Source of the DNA: Bauldia sp.
GTDB lineage: Bacteria > Pseudomonadota > Alphaproteobacteria > Rhizobiales > Kaistiaceae
Assembly: GCF_020442045.1 (NCBI RefSeq)
Contig: NZ_JAGRLA010000131.1
Coordinates: forward strand, 1 to 64,000
DNA: 64,000 nt
Reading direction: 5' to 3'
The position numbers and the translations under genes were made by a program. Below the pieces are notes generated by a model. That model ran no database searches, was not told the DNA's origin, and saw nothing but the letters and a program-made list of their open reading frames with translations. This document shows positions 1 through 8,434 of this stretch, piece after piece; the stretch's first letter is position 1; each line of letters begins with the position of its first letter.

Positions 1-752
1 AGCGCAATCATGTTGGCGACCGGGAAGGGGCCCTGCGGCACATCGATCAGAGTCGCTGACGAAAAGTCGCCGTTGCCAGGATTGAGATAGATGCGAGAAC
101 TGCTCGCTGCACCACCAAGAAAAAGATCAGCATCTCCATCGCCATCGGCATCAAGAAAGACCTCAGTGGTGAAGCCGGCTTCCTGGGTAGCGACCTGGAT
201 TGGGAGTCGGTCCGAAGACCGCGTGAAGCTGCCGGAGCCATCATTGATAAGCAAAAAGGGATTGATTGGATTTCCGCCGTAGTCTCCGACGTAAATGTCG
301 ATATCTTTGTCGCCATCGATGTCCGCCGAAGCCGCGGAATGGGAGAAATCGCTGGCCGGTGGCAGGGAGCTGGTGGCGTCCACGAAGCCGTGTGCGCCGG
401 AGGAAAGAAACAGCTTGTTCTGGGCTCCCGGCCAGGGGTCGTGGTCGTAGCCGTGGTCGGCGACGAACAGATCCGGGCGACCATCGTTATTGAAGTCGTC
501 CACCACGATCTCGCGGGGATGCATGCCTGTCGGGATAGACCCAAGAACACTTTTGGTTTTGTCCGCGAAATGGCCCTTTCCATCGTTGATCAATACATGC
601 ATGGGAAGAGGAAACGGCTGATAGCCCTCCGACACGAAGACATCGACGTCCCCGTCGCCGTCGACGTCGAGGACCGCGATTTCGGCAGGAGCATTATGTT
701 TTGAGTCGTTGGGATAGCCGAATTTTGTCGTGTGCCAATAGGACTTCGTCAT
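1..752 (-). CDS. VCBS/FG-GAP repeat protein, C-terminus beyond the window
   Basis: The frame starts at ATG 752-750, with an in-frame TGA two codons upstream and an AAGG-type ribosome site, and stays open to base 1, giving about 250 residues. I read at least four acidic loops typical of VCBS/FG-GAP (integrin-like beta-propeller) repeats: DVDGDGDVDVF, DFNNDGRPDLF, DIDGDKDIDIY and DADGDGDADLF. Each is followed by a small-residue and aromatic stretch. Such loops usually bind calcium, and these proteins are normally secreted or surface-attached. The visible N-terminus (MTKSYWHTTKFGY...) is not a signal peptide, so export would need a C-terminal type I signal outside the window, or the start is not native. 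The coding strand looks less GC-rich than its neighbours. Family call is firm; function is unknown. Confidence 0.85.
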   Translation of the reverse strand, partial: MTKSYWHTTKFGYPNDSKHNAPAEIAVLDVDGDGDVDVFVSEGYQPFPLPMHVLINDGKGHFADKTKSVLGSIPTGMHPREIVVDDFNNDGRPDLFVADHGYDHDPWPGAQNKLFLSSGAHGFVDATSSLPPASDFSHSAASADIDGDKDIDIYVGDYGGNPINPFLLINDGSGSFTRSSDRLPIQVATQEAGFTTEVFLDADGDGDADLFLGGAASSSRIYLNPGNGDFSSATLIDVPQGPFPVANMIA

Positions 753-873
753 CGTTCAACCTTCGCAACCAGTCACACCGAGCTTGGCCCTGACGATGCG
801 GCGCGGCACTGCCTGGCGAAACACCCATATGGGGGTAATTCGTGCTGCGATGCGAAAGCCGGGATCGGGGGGA

Positions 874-1986
874 TCAGATAGCGAGCCGCGCCACGATGCT
901 GGCGAGTTCCGCCTGGCGGTGGGCTCCGGTCTTGGCGAATACCGCTTTCAGACGCTTGCGGGCCGTCTCCAGGGAAATCGACTCCGCCTGGGCGATGGCC
1001 GCCAGGTCCTCGCCGTCGCCGATCCGCGACGCGAGGCGCGCCTCGGCGGGAGACAGGCCGAAGACGGCGCAAAGCTGCATGTTGGTCCGCCCCTGCCGGC
1101 CGAACGGGTCGGAAACGATCAACGCGGCGCGGGCGAGCGCGAAGATGTCCTGCGCGACGCCGACAATCGGCACGAGCTGCGCCTTGAGCGGCAGGACGCC
1201 GGAGCGCTTCGGAAGGAGGATGGCCTCGACGGTGCGCTCGATCGCCGGCGCGTCGCCGGTTGCTTTCCGGATCGCGCCGGAAAGCAGGGAATCGATCGTC
1301 GGCTGCCAGGACCCGACCCGGCCGCTGCGGATCACCAGCGCATCGTCGACATGACGCTCGAATCCGTCGGACATGTAGACCAGGCGCCCCGAGCCGCCGA
1401 TCAGGGCTATATCGTCCCCAAGCCGGCTGAAACTTTCGGCGATCGTCCGCATCGCCGAAAAGCGGAGCTTGAGGGCAAAGGTCGCCGCGGCGCGCAGTCT
1501 TTCCATCAGGGGATTGATGAGCGCCACCTCGTCGGGCCCGAAAGGTTCGTCCTTCGCCATGCGTTCCATGGCAAAAGGAAACAGGACCTCGCCGGAGGCC
1601 TGCGCGAGGACCATGCCGGCGGTCGAGCCCATGCGGTGGGGCCTGACGAATTCGTTGTAGTACCGGTCCACGTTCAGTTCTTCCGGCGTGAACATGTCGG
1701 ACTCGGTGATCAGCCCTTTCATTCCCGCCCGGGTCAACTGCATCCCCCGCTCCATCCGGGAGTTCGTTCCGACCCAGCCTTCGGCGGCGAGCGCCGCGAC
1801 AACTTCCTCCATCCCAGGCGAGGGGATGGCCCCGGTAGAGTCCGGATAAACGGGAAAGACCGTCGCGCCGAGGGCGCCGCAGGCATCCGCTACCGCCTGG
1901 AGCGCCTTCGGCCAAAGCTCGGGGGCGGCGATCGCTTCGTGAAAAAGCGCGCCCGCATGCTCGAAGTCGCTCTCGCGGACCAACAT
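874..1986 (-). CDS. LuxR-type helix-turn-helix transcriptional regulator
   Basis: This 370-residue protein has a C-terminal LuxR/GerE-like DNA-binding domain at about residues 300-365. The run LSPAEARLASRIGDGEDLAA, then AQAESISLETARKRLKAVF and a final KTGAHRQAELA, matches the usual recognition-helix arrangement. The N-terminal 290 residues look like a divergent sensory region (PAS/GAF-like alpha/beta pattern); I recognise no defined ligand pocket and no receiver domain. ATG 1986 follows a G-rich stretch on the minus strand. It is an orphan regulator in a monocistronic position, with no luxI-like gene nearby, so quorum sensing should not be assumed. Many alphaproteobacteria carry this class of long LuxR protein; target genes are unknown. 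Confidence 0.8.
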   Translation of the reverse strand: MLVRESDFEHAGALFHEAIAAPELWPKALQAVADACGALGATVFPVYPDSTGAIPSPGMEEVVAALAAEGWVGTNSRMERGMQLTRAGMKGLITESDMFTPEELNVDRYYNEFVRPHRMGSTAGMVLAQASGEVLFPFAMERMAKDEPFGPDEVALINPLMERLRAAATFALKLRFSAMRTIAESFSRLGDDIALIGGSGRLVYMSDGFERHVDDALVIRSGRVGSWQPTIDSLLSGAIRKATGDAPAIERTVEAILLPKRSGVLPLKAQLVPIVGVAQDIFALARAALIVSDPFGRQGRTNMQLCAVFGLSPAEARLASRIGDGEDLAAIAQAESISLETARKRLKAVFAKTGAHRQAELASIVARLAI

Positions 1987-2107
1987 TGAGCACCCCCCCA
2001 GGGACGATCAATCATAACGCGAAGTCGGATGAGCAACAATCTTCGGGAAGAGGAAGTGGAGCGGCAGCACCGTCGGCCTCGCGGCCAATACCGCGCAAGG
2101 GCGAAAC

Positions 2108-2131
2108 CCTTCGTCAGCTCACTGACGAAGG
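2108..2131 (-). terminator. Perfect 10-bp hairpin downstream of the PPOX gene
   Basis: CCTTCGTCAG (2108-2117) and CTGACGAAGG (2122-2131) are exact inverted repeats around a 4-base loop. Read on the minus strand it lies 16 bases after the stop codon of the PPOX gene and is followed by GTTTCG. That fits a Rho-independent terminator with a short T tract. On the plus strand no gene ends here. Confidence 0.55.
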
Positions 2132-2147
2132 CGGGACGCCCGACGCA

Positions 2148-2798
2148 TCAGTACAGCGTCTTGCCGTATTCGACCTCGAGGTCCGCATCGATCCTGCGCA
2201 TCTCGGCGTCGTCGTCGGGGGCGCCGGTCGTCTGGTCGAGGATGATCTTCGACAGCGACGGCATCCCGTCGCGATCCTGGAAGTGATCCGGGTTCCAGAG
2301 CTGCGAGCGCCGGAACGCCTTGGCGCAGTGCATGAAGACCTCGCGCACCCTGACGACGATGGCGAGCCCCGGCGCGCGGTCGCGGACGGCCATGGTGTCG
2401 AGGAGCCCCGGGTCGGTGACCAAGGTCGCCTCGCCATTGACGCGGAGCGTGTCGTCGAAGCCCGGGATGACGAACAGCAACCCGACATTCGGGTTCGAGA
2501 CGATGTTGGCGAGGCTGTCGAGGCGGTTGTTGCCGGGGCGGTCGGGAATCGCCAGCGTGTTCGGGTCGAGGATGCGGACGAAGCCGGGCGGATCGCCGCG
2601 CGGGCTGACATCGGCGCGTCCGTCGGCATTCTGCGTGCCGAGGCAGACGAAGGGCGAGCGCCGGATGAAGGCCTGGGCATGCGCGTCGAGCGCGTCGATG
2701 CACTTGTCGACGGCGAGCGGCGCGACCGCGTGAAACAGGCTGCGCAGGGACTCCTCGTCGGCGATGACGTGGTCCGGGTCGAGTTTGAATTCGTTCAT
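2148..2798 (-). CDS. FMN-dependent PPOX-type flavoprotein (pyridoxamine 5'-phosphate oxidase family)
   Basis: The 216-residue product has the split-barrel pattern of the PNPOx-like, MSMEG_1061-type family. It reads PFVCLGTQNADGRADVSPRG near residue 50, then a short loop with IPDRPGNNRLDSLANI, VSNPNVGLLFVIPG, and a late CAKAFRRSQLWNP. These match the FMN-phosphate and dimer-interface segments of the family. ATG 2798 starts a protein of normal length; the frame stays open another 60 codons upstream but reads as Pro/Arg-rich non-coding sequence. Such proteins bind FMN or F420 and reduce or sequester small substrates; the substrate here cannot be read. It is transcribed away from the FAD oxidase at 3244 and ends at a hairpin. 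Confidence 0.82.
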   Translation of the reverse strand: MNEFKLDPDHVIADEESLRSLFHAVAPLAVDKCIDALDAHAQAFIRRSPFVCLGTQNADGRADVSPRGDPPGFVRILDPNTLAIPDRPGNNRLDSLANIVSNPNVGLLFVIPGFDDTLRVNGEATLVTDPGLLDTMAVRDRAPGLAIVVRVREVFMHCAKAFRRSQLWNPDHFQDRDGMPSLSKIILDQTTGAPDDDAEMRRIDADLEVEYGKTLY

Positions 2799-3243
2799 CG
2801 GTTCGCTTTCGAAGCTCTCGGTGGGCTGCCGGATGGGCCGGGCCGGGACGCGCGATCCTAACGTGCAGCGGGGCCAGGGACAATTTGCCGGCGCAGGGCA
2901 AGCGCTGTGTCCAGGCGGCGGGACAGCAATCGGCTTCGGACGGATATCGAAGGTCGCACCGGGTCGATGACGCTCCATCGAGGCCCAGCTCGCGGAACTC
3001 TTCGAGTATTAAGACACAAGATGAAAAAACTCCGCCAGAAGACGTGCAAATATGGCGAATATCCTCCGACCCAACGGATATTTATCAAGCAATATTAACG
3101 CCAAAGTTGTTGAAAGCAAAAATATACGATCAATCGCAGGAGCGTTATTGGAGATTACAATACTGAATTCAAGGTGCACTTGTTTCGTGCTATTATGTCC
3201 GACATTGAAGATCGACAAAAGTCGACATCAGGGGGAGGGCACC
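2799..3243. other. Gene-free AT-rich divergent intergenic region
   Basis: This 445-bp gap separates the divergent PPOX and FAD-oxidase genes and should hold both promoters. From about 3000 on it is markedly AT-rich (for example the A-rich stretches near 3020 and 3115), unlike the rest of the window. A small inverted repeat, TCGAC-AAAA-GTCGA, lies at 3212-3225 just ahead of the ribosome-binding site GGGGGAGGG of the plus gene. I found no -35/-10 pair good enough to call and no coding signal. Confidence 0.5.
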
Positions 3244-4659
3244 ATGAAATTGAAGACGATCGACGGCAAGACGACATCGATTGATGACGAAAAGCTGGAT
3301 GGATTGCGCGCGGGAATGCGCGGCGAGGTGCTGACGGAAGATTCGCCGGGCTACGACGAGGCGAGGACCATCTGGAACGCTATGATCGACCGGAAGCCGG
3401 CGATCATCGTTTGCTGCCAAGGCGTTGCCGATGTCATGCAGGCGGTCCGCTTCGCCGCCGACAACGGGCTGCTGACGGCGGTGCATGGTGGGGGGCACAA
3501 CATTGCCGGCAACGCGGTCTGCGACGGCGGCGTGATGATCGACCTCTCGCAGATGAAGTCGGTGCGGGTCGATCCTGCCGCGAGACGGGTTTGGGTCGAG
3601 CCGGGGGCAACGCTTGGCGACCTCGACCGGGAGACGCAGGCGTTCAATTTCACGGTCCCGACCGGCATCAACTCGACAACCGGGGTGGCCGGGCTGACAC
3701 TTGGCGGCGGTTTCGGCTGGACGACCCGCAAGTTCGGGCTGACGATAGACAACCTCGTGGCGGCCGACGTCGTGACGGCGGACGGGCGGCTCGTACGGGC
3801 TAGCGCCTCGGAAAACGAGGACCTGTTCTGGGCGCTGAGAGGCGGGGGCGGCAACTTCGGCGTCGTGACGGCTTTCGAGTTCCAGCTCCACGAGCTGGGC
3901 CCCGAGGTGCTCGCCGGTCTCGTCGTCCATCCGTTCTCGGCCGCGGCCGCGGTGCTGAAGGAATACAGCCGTATCGCCGAGTCGGCGCCTGACGAGCTGA
4001 CCTGCTGGGTCGTGATGCGACAGGCACCACCGCTGCCTTTCCTGCCGGAGGAGTGGCACGGACGTGAGGTCCTCGTCCTCGCGATCTGCTACGCGGGCGA
4101 TATCGTCGAGGGAGAAAAGGTGGCGGCCGAACTCCGGTCGGTCGGCAAGCCGATCGCCGACGTGGTAGGTCCGACACCCTTCGTCGGCTGGCAACAGGCC
4201 TTCGACCCGTTGCTTACGCCGGGCGCGCGCAACTATTGGAAGAGCCATGATCTGGTCGCGCTCCCGGACGAGGCGATCGACGTGATTCTGGATGGGGTGG
4301 CGACCCTGCCGGGGCCGGAATGCGAGATATTCATCGGCCATATCGGCGGCGCGGCAGGACGTGTCGCGGCGGATGCGACGGCCTTTCCGCAGCGCAACTC
4401 GCATTTCGTCCTGAACGTGCACACGCGCTGGCGCGAGCCCGGTGACGACAAGGCCTTCATCGCCTGGGCACGCAACCTGTTTGAGGCGGCGTCACCCCAC
4501 GGCGCGGGCACCGCCTATGTGAACTTCATGCCGGGCGATGAGGGTGATCGGGTGAAGAATGCCTACGGGGCGAGCTACGAGCGGCTCGCCAGGGCGAAGG
4601 GGCGCTACGACCCCGGCAACATGTTCCGGATGAACCAGAACATCCAGCCGTCCGCTTGA
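3244..4659 (+). CDS. FAD-binding oxidoreductase, berberine-bridge-enzyme (BBE) type
   Basis: The 471-residue product has an FAD_binding_4 domain (about residues 50-185) and a C-terminal BBE domain (about 425-467, YVNFMPGDEGD ... RYDPGNMFRMNQNI). HGGGHNIAGN at residues 81-90 supplies His85 at the position that carries the covalent 8-alpha-histidyl FAD link in 6-hydroxy-D-nicotine oxidase relatives. The second, cysteinyl link of bicovalent enzymes is not evident, because the segment GINSTTGVAGLTLGGGFGW has no Cys. The protein is therefore probably mono-covalent. Start ATG 3244 follows a strong GGGGGAGGG site; an upstream in-frame extension to 3052 lies in AT-rich non-coding sequence. Family members oxidise sugars, alcohols or alkaloid-like amines with O2; the substrate is unknown. 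It has no signal peptide, so it should be cytoplasmic. Confidence 0.85.
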   Translation: MKLKTIDGKTTSIDDEKLDGLRAGMRGEVLTEDSPGYDEARTIWNAMIDRKPAIIVCCQGVADVMQAVRFAADNGLLTAVHGGGHNIAGNAVCDGGVMIDLSQMKSVRVDPAARRVWVEPGATLGDLDRETQAFNFTVPTGINSTTGVAGLTLGGGFGWTTRKFGLTIDNLVAADVVTADGRLVRASASENEDLFWALRGGGGNFGVVTAFEFQLHELGPEVLAGLVVHPFSAAAAVLKEYSRIAESAPDELTCWVVMRQAPPLPFLPEEWHGREVLVLAICYAGDIVEGEKVAAELRSVGKPIADVVGPTPFVGWQQAFDPLLTPGARNYWKSHDLVALPDEAIDVILDGVATLPGPECEIFIGHIGGAAGRVAADATAFPQRNSHFVLNVHTRWREPGDDKAFIAWARNLFEAASPHGAGTAYVNFMPGDEGDRVKNAYGASYERLARAKGRYDPGNMFRMNQNIQPSA

Positions 4660-4728
4660 CGACCGGTCGCCATCGGCCGGAAATCACAAGAGGGGCAGCG
4701 TCCGGTCCACGTCGGGTGCTGCACCGCG

Positions 4729-5274
4729 TCAGGTGGCGGCCAGCACCACCACCGGCGAGCCGACCTTGACCCGGCCATAGAGGTCGATGACCTGCTCGTT
4801 GAGCATGCGGATGCAGCCATTGGATACGGCCTGGCCGATCGAGTCGGGCTCGTTGGTGCCGTGGATGCGGTAGCGCGTGTCCTTGCCGTCGCGGTAGAGG
4901 TAGAGGGCGCGGGCGCCGAGCGGATTGCCGGGGCCGCCGCGGATGCCCTTGGCGAGGCCGGCGAAGCGCTCGGGGTTGCGCTTGATCATATTGGCGCTCG
5001 GCCGCCAGCGCGGCCATTCGGCCTTGCGGCCGATGACCGCGGTGCCGCTGAAGCCGAGGCCTTCCTGGCCGACACCGACGCCGTAGCGGATCGCGATCTC
5101 GTTGGCCGTCACGTAGTAGAGGAAGAAATTCTGCGGATCGACGACGATGGTGCCGCCCGGATAGCCCGGGTAGCGGACGCCCTGGCGCTGGAATTCCGGG
5201 GCGAGCTCGGCGCGGGCCGGCCCAGCGGCGAGAAGTGCGATGGAACCGAAAAGAAGGCTTCGGCGATTCAACAT
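4729..5274 (-). CDS. L,D-transpeptidase (YkuD family), exported
   Basis: The 181-residue product begins with a basic N-region and hydrophobic core ending in GPARA near residue 22, a Sec-type signal peptide. The YkuD catalytic domain covers about residues 40-178. The signature reads HGTNEP (His138) and SNGCIRM (Cys154 nucleophile). These enzymes form 3-3 peptidoglycan cross-links or anchor proteins to the wall. Alphaproteobacteria often carry many copies, so this is likely one of several paralogues. It is convergent with the FAD oxidase across a 69-bp gap containing the palindrome CGACCGGTCG but no clear terminator. Upstream on the same strand lies a small secreted protein gene, 275 bp away, so co-transcription is uncertain. 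Confidence 0.9.
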   Translation of the reverse strand: MLNRRSLLFGSIALLAAGPARAELAPEFQRQGVRYPGYPGGTIVVDPQNFFLYYVTANEIAIRYGVGVGQEGLGFSGTAVIGRKAEWPRWRPSANMIKRNPERFAGLAKGIRGGPGNPLGARALYLYRDGKDTRYRIHGTNEPDSIGQAVSNGCIRMLNEQVIDLYGRVKVGSPVVVLAAT

Positions 5275-5549
5275 GGTCAGGTCCCGGTCTGGAGGTTTGT
5301 CCGGTGTGCCCGTCGTCCATCGGGCATCGACTGAACCGGCACCGCATCGCCCCTTTCAAGGGGCCGGCGCCCGAAGGCGCGGCCGAAGCGCGCGCCCTGA
5401 CGCCATAGTCCCCAAATCCGGGCGGGGGGTCAACCGGCGGGCCGTTCACAAGGCGGCGACCCGGAATCGCCACGCCCCTGCGTCCGCTCGGGTGAGCGCC
5501 GGCTCTCCAGGCGATCGAAGACGCCGGGCGCGGAACGCCCGCGCGTTTC

Positions 5550-5801
5550 CTACCGGCTGTCCCGATCCTCGTCCGGATCGAGGTTGACGTTGGCCTCGTC
5601 GCACATGGGGATCTTCTTCATCTCGGCCGTCGCTTCCTCCTTCGTGGCATAGGGGCCGCCGACCTTGTCGCCGCCCATCTCGTCGGTGACGTAGCAGCCG
5701 TCGGTGGCGTGGATCACGACCCATTCCGCCGCGAAGCCCGGGGACGCCATCGCCATGGTCGCCGCGGTGAAGCCCGCGACCAGCATCAACTTCCTGAACA
5801 T
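5550..5801 (-). CDS. Small exported protein with two cysteines, function unknown
   Basis: The 83-residue product starts at ATG 5801 behind GGAAGGAA. An in-frame upstream extension of 22 codons lacks a ribosome site and would bury the signal peptide. Residues 1-25 form a signal peptide ending in SPGFAA. The mature part is about 58 residues and acidic at its end (DPDEDRDSR). It has Cys36 and Cys67, which could form a disulphide in the periplasm. The central segment with GGPYATKEEATAEMKKIP resembles small SPOR-like or DUF-type secreted peptides, but I do not recognise the family. No operon partner is evident. Confidence 0.65.
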   Translation of the reverse strand: MFRKLMLVAGFTAATMAMASPGFAAEWVVIHATDGCYVTDEMGGDKVGGPYATKEEATAEMKKIPMCDEANVNLDPDEDRDSR

Positions 5802-6102
5802 GTTCCGGTTCCTTCCCTGCTCCTCGATACCGTGCCCGATCGATACGGCCGGTGTGCGCCGCATCATCGACCGGACCGGCTGACGCCACCCTGACGGATA
5901 GTCTGGCTCCGCAGGTGGATGATGGGCCCTTCATAGGGCGGAAATCGATCGAAATTGCGGTCGTGCCGGGCAGGGCGCCGGAGGCCGGAAAAACGATGCC
6001 TGCGCCGGGAGAATCCGGATGGGAGGGAGCCGCCGCCGTGATACATACCGCGCCTTGGCCGCGTCGCCATGGATTCGGACGCAGCCTCAGGGCGAGAAGG
6101 AC
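5802..6102. other. Gene-free divergent intergenic region
   Basis: This gap separates the small exported protein gene (minus) from the MFS gene (plus). It ends in the MFS ribosome site GGCGAGAAGG. A short GCCCT-TCAT-AGGGC hairpin near 5927 is the only structure I noticed. I see no coding signal and no convincing promoter hexamers. Confidence 0.35.
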
Positions 6103-7320
6103 ATGTCGCTGCCGTTGACCGGGCTGTTCCTGGCGGCCTTCGCCGTCGGGACGACCGAGCTGATCATTGCCGGGCTGCTGCCGGCGCTGGCCGCGGACCT
6201 TGCCGTCGACATCCCGACGGCGGGGCTGCTGATTACCGGTTACGCGATCGGGGTGGCGATCGGCGGGCCGATCCTGGCGCTCGCCACCGGCTCGCTGCCG
6301 CGCCGGCCGCTGCTGCTGGCGCTGATGGTGGTCTTCGTCGCCGGCAACATGCTCTGCGCGCTGTCGACCGACTACTGGCTGCTGCTGGGCGCGCGGCTGG
6401 TCATCGCCTGCAGCCACGGCCTCTTCTTCGGCGTCGCGATGATCATCGCCACGCGGCTGGTGCCGCCGGGGCGCCAGGCAATGGCCGTCTCCATCGTCGT
6501 CGCCGGCATCACCGTCGCCAACGTCCTCGGCGCCCCGGCCGGCGCCGCGATCGGCTACCGCTTCGGCTGGCAGATGGCCTTCTGGGCGATCTCGGCCCTC
6601 GGCATCGTCGCGACGATCGTCATCGCCCTCGTCATTCCGCGATCGCCGCCCGAGGGCGATCCGCGCCCGGCAAGCATCCGGACCGAGATCCGGGTCCTCG
6701 GCCGGCCGGCGGTCCTGCTTTCCTATGCGATGATCATCCTCGGGATGACGGCCTTCTTCGTGCCCTTCACCTTCATCGTCCCGATCCTGACCGGCGTCAC
6801 CGGGATCGCGACCGAGACGGTGCCGTGGCTGCTCTTCGCCTCCGGCGTCGGCGGGGTGTTCGGCAACCTGATCGGCGGCCGTCTCGGCGACTGGAAACCG
6901 GCGCTTGTCCTTGTCGTGGTCTTCGGCCTCGACGTCGTGCTCTACCTGGCCTCCCTGGTCGCGGTATATGATCCGCTCGCCATGTCGATCGTCTTCTTCC
7001 TGTGGGCGCTGGTCGGCTTCTCCTTCACCGCGCCGGTCCAGACCCGGATCCTCACCGCCGCCGCCGAGGCACCGAACCTCGCCTCGACGCTGATCTCCAC
7101 CGCCTTCAACATCGGCATCGCCGCCGGCGCCTGGCTCGGCGGCATGGCGCTCACCGCGGGCTGGGGCTATGCGGAGCTGCCATGGATGAGCGTCGGCTTC
7201 CTGGCCGTGGCGCTGGTCGTCGCCATCGTCGCCTGGATCCTTGACGCCCGGGCCGGCGCCACGGCCACGGGCGGGCAACCGGCGGGCCGGTCAGCGGCTT
7301 TGCATACCCGCGCCGATTGA
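6103..7320 (+). CDS. MFS transporter, DHA1 (AraJ/NepI-like) family
   Basis: The 405-residue protein shows 12 hydrophobic segments in two six-helix halves. Between helices 2 and 3 it has the A-like loop ATGSLPRRPLLL, and at the second-half equivalent GGRLGDWKPALV. The sequence GTTELIIAGLLPALAADL at the start is typical of the AraJ/YdhP/Cmx branch of drug:H+ antiporter-1 proteins. These export sugars, nucleosides or small drugs across the inner membrane. ATG 6103 follows GGCGAGAAGG at the right distance; the longer frame from 6019 adds 28 hydrophilic residues without homology character. It stands 45 bp upstream of the EEP-family gene on the same strand and could be co-transcribed. The substrate is not readable. 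Confidence 0.88.
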   Translation: MSLPLTGLFLAAFAVGTTELIIAGLLPALAADLAVDIPTAGLLITGYAIGVAIGGPILALATGSLPRRPLLLALMVVFVAGNMLCALSTDYWLLLGARLVIACSHGLFFGVAMIIATRLVPPGRQAMAVSIVVAGITVANVLGAPAGAAIGYRFGWQMAFWAISALGIVATIVIALVIPRSPPEGDPRPASIRTEIRVLGRPAVLLSYAMIILGMTAFFVPFTFIVPILTGVTGIATETVPWLLFASGVGGVFGNLIGGRLGDWKPALVLVVVFGLDVVLYLASLVAVYDPLAMSIVFFLWALVGFSFTAPVQTRILTAAAEAPNLASTLISTAFNIGIAAGAWLGGMALTAGWGYAELPWMSVGFLAVALVVAIVAWILDARAGATATGGQPAGRSAALHTRAD

Positions 7321-7365
7321 GGGAAGCTGCCGCCGGCAGGCCGAAGACAGCACGGAGCCAGACCG

Positions 7366-8394
7366 ATGCCGACGCCGCTCGATGTCCTCTTCGTCGACGA
7401 AGCCAACCGGCCCGATGACGATCCGCTATCGCAGGCGGCGCTCGACGAAATCGCCGCCTATGCCGCCTATCTCGACGAAACCGTGCCGCCGAAGCGCGCC
7501 GTTGATCGCAATCTCCTGATCGCGACCTGGAATGCCTGCCACTTCAATTCGCTGACCAAGTCCTGGAGCCTGCCGAAGACGACCGCCAGGAGCCCGAAGC
7601 GCGACTACCGGTGCCTGTGGGCGATGACCGAGGTGATCTCCCGCTTCGACGTGGTGGCGCTGCAGGAGGTCGGCGGCGACCTGCGGGCGCTGCGCTACGC
7701 GATGAAGGTGCTCGGCCCCAACTGGAGCTTCCTGATGACCGACGTCGCTGCCGGGGAGGGCGGCAACCACGAGCGGATCGCCTTCGTCTTCGACACCAGC
7801 CGCGTGTCGCTCTCGGGGCTCGCAGCCGAGCTGGTCATCCCCGACGAGGCGGCGGAATACGGCTTTACCGAAGGTGCCTTCAAGAAGCAGTTCGCGCGCA
7901 ATCCCTATGCGGTCAGCTTCCGGACGCCCGACACGACCTTCATCCTGGTGACGACGCATATCGATTTCGGCAACGAGGACACCCAGCGCCTGCCGGAGCT
8001 GAAGGGCATCGCCAAGTGGATGCAGGACTGGGCGGCCGACGCCAACCGCTGGCACCACAACCTCCTGGTCCTCGGCGACTTCAACCTCGACCGGACCGGC
8101 AACACGCTCTACGAAGCCTTCGTCTCGACCGGGCTCGAGGTGCCGTTCGTCCTGCAGAGCCATCCGCGGACGATCTACGGCCGCCGCGACGCCCCGACGG
8201 CGGCGAGCTATCACGACCAGATCGCCTGGTTCTCGAACGGCCGGGCCAAGCTGATCGGCCTCGAACTCGCCAATGGCGGCATCTGCGAGATATGGGGAAG
8301 GCTGCTGACCGAGCTCGGCCTCACCAAGGCAAGCTTCGCCGCCCGCATCTCCGACCACAATCCGCTGTGGGTGGAATTCCGGCTGCCGGCCTGA
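7366..8394 (+). CDS. Endonuclease/exonuclease/phosphatase (EEP) family protein
   Basis: The 342-residue protein has the DNase I/EEP fold from about residue 47 on. The family landmarks are in order: ATWNACHF (Asn), VVALQEVGGD (the metal-binding Glu), the VTTHIDF strand, LVLGDFNLDRTGN (Asp/Asn pair), YHDQIAWF and the terminal ISDHNPLWVEF (Asp-His). All catalytic positions seem intact. There is no signal peptide, so it should act in the cytoplasm. Members hydrolyse phosphodiesters in nucleic acids, lipids or inositol phosphates, and the sequence does not separate these. The N-terminal 45 residues are acidic and lie outside the fold. It lies between the MFS gene (45 bp) and the VOC gene (40 bp) on the same strand. 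Confidence 0.85.
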   Translation: MPTPLDVLFVDEANRPDDDPLSQAALDEIAAYAAYLDETVPPKRAVDRNLLIATWNACHFNSLTKSWSLPKTTARSPKRDYRCLWAMTEVISRFDVVALQEVGGDLRALRYAMKVLGPNWSFLMTDVAAGEGGNHERIAFVFDTSRVSLSGLAAELVIPDEAAEYGFTEGAFKKQFARNPYAVSFRTPDTTFILVTTHIDFGNEDTQRLPELKGIAKWMQDWAADANRWHHNLLVLGDFNLDRTGNTLYEAFVSTGLEVPFVLQSHPRTIYGRRDAPTAASYHDQIAWFSNGRAKLIGLELANGGICEIWGRLLTELGLTKASFAARISDHNPLWVEFRLPA

Positions 8395-8434
8395 AGCGGT
8401 CGAGATTCCGGGCGGAAGATGGTTAGATCGGACC

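Noticed and set aside
47..583. A 178-codon minus-strand frame near the left edge
   Set aside because: It is in a different frame from the VCBS protein, which shows four proper repeats and runs off the edge; this frame is Thr/Ser/Pro-rich noise.
874..1986. Quorum-sensing receptor
   Set aside because: The N-terminal domain lacks the autoinducer-binding residue pattern and there is no luxI-type synthase nearby.
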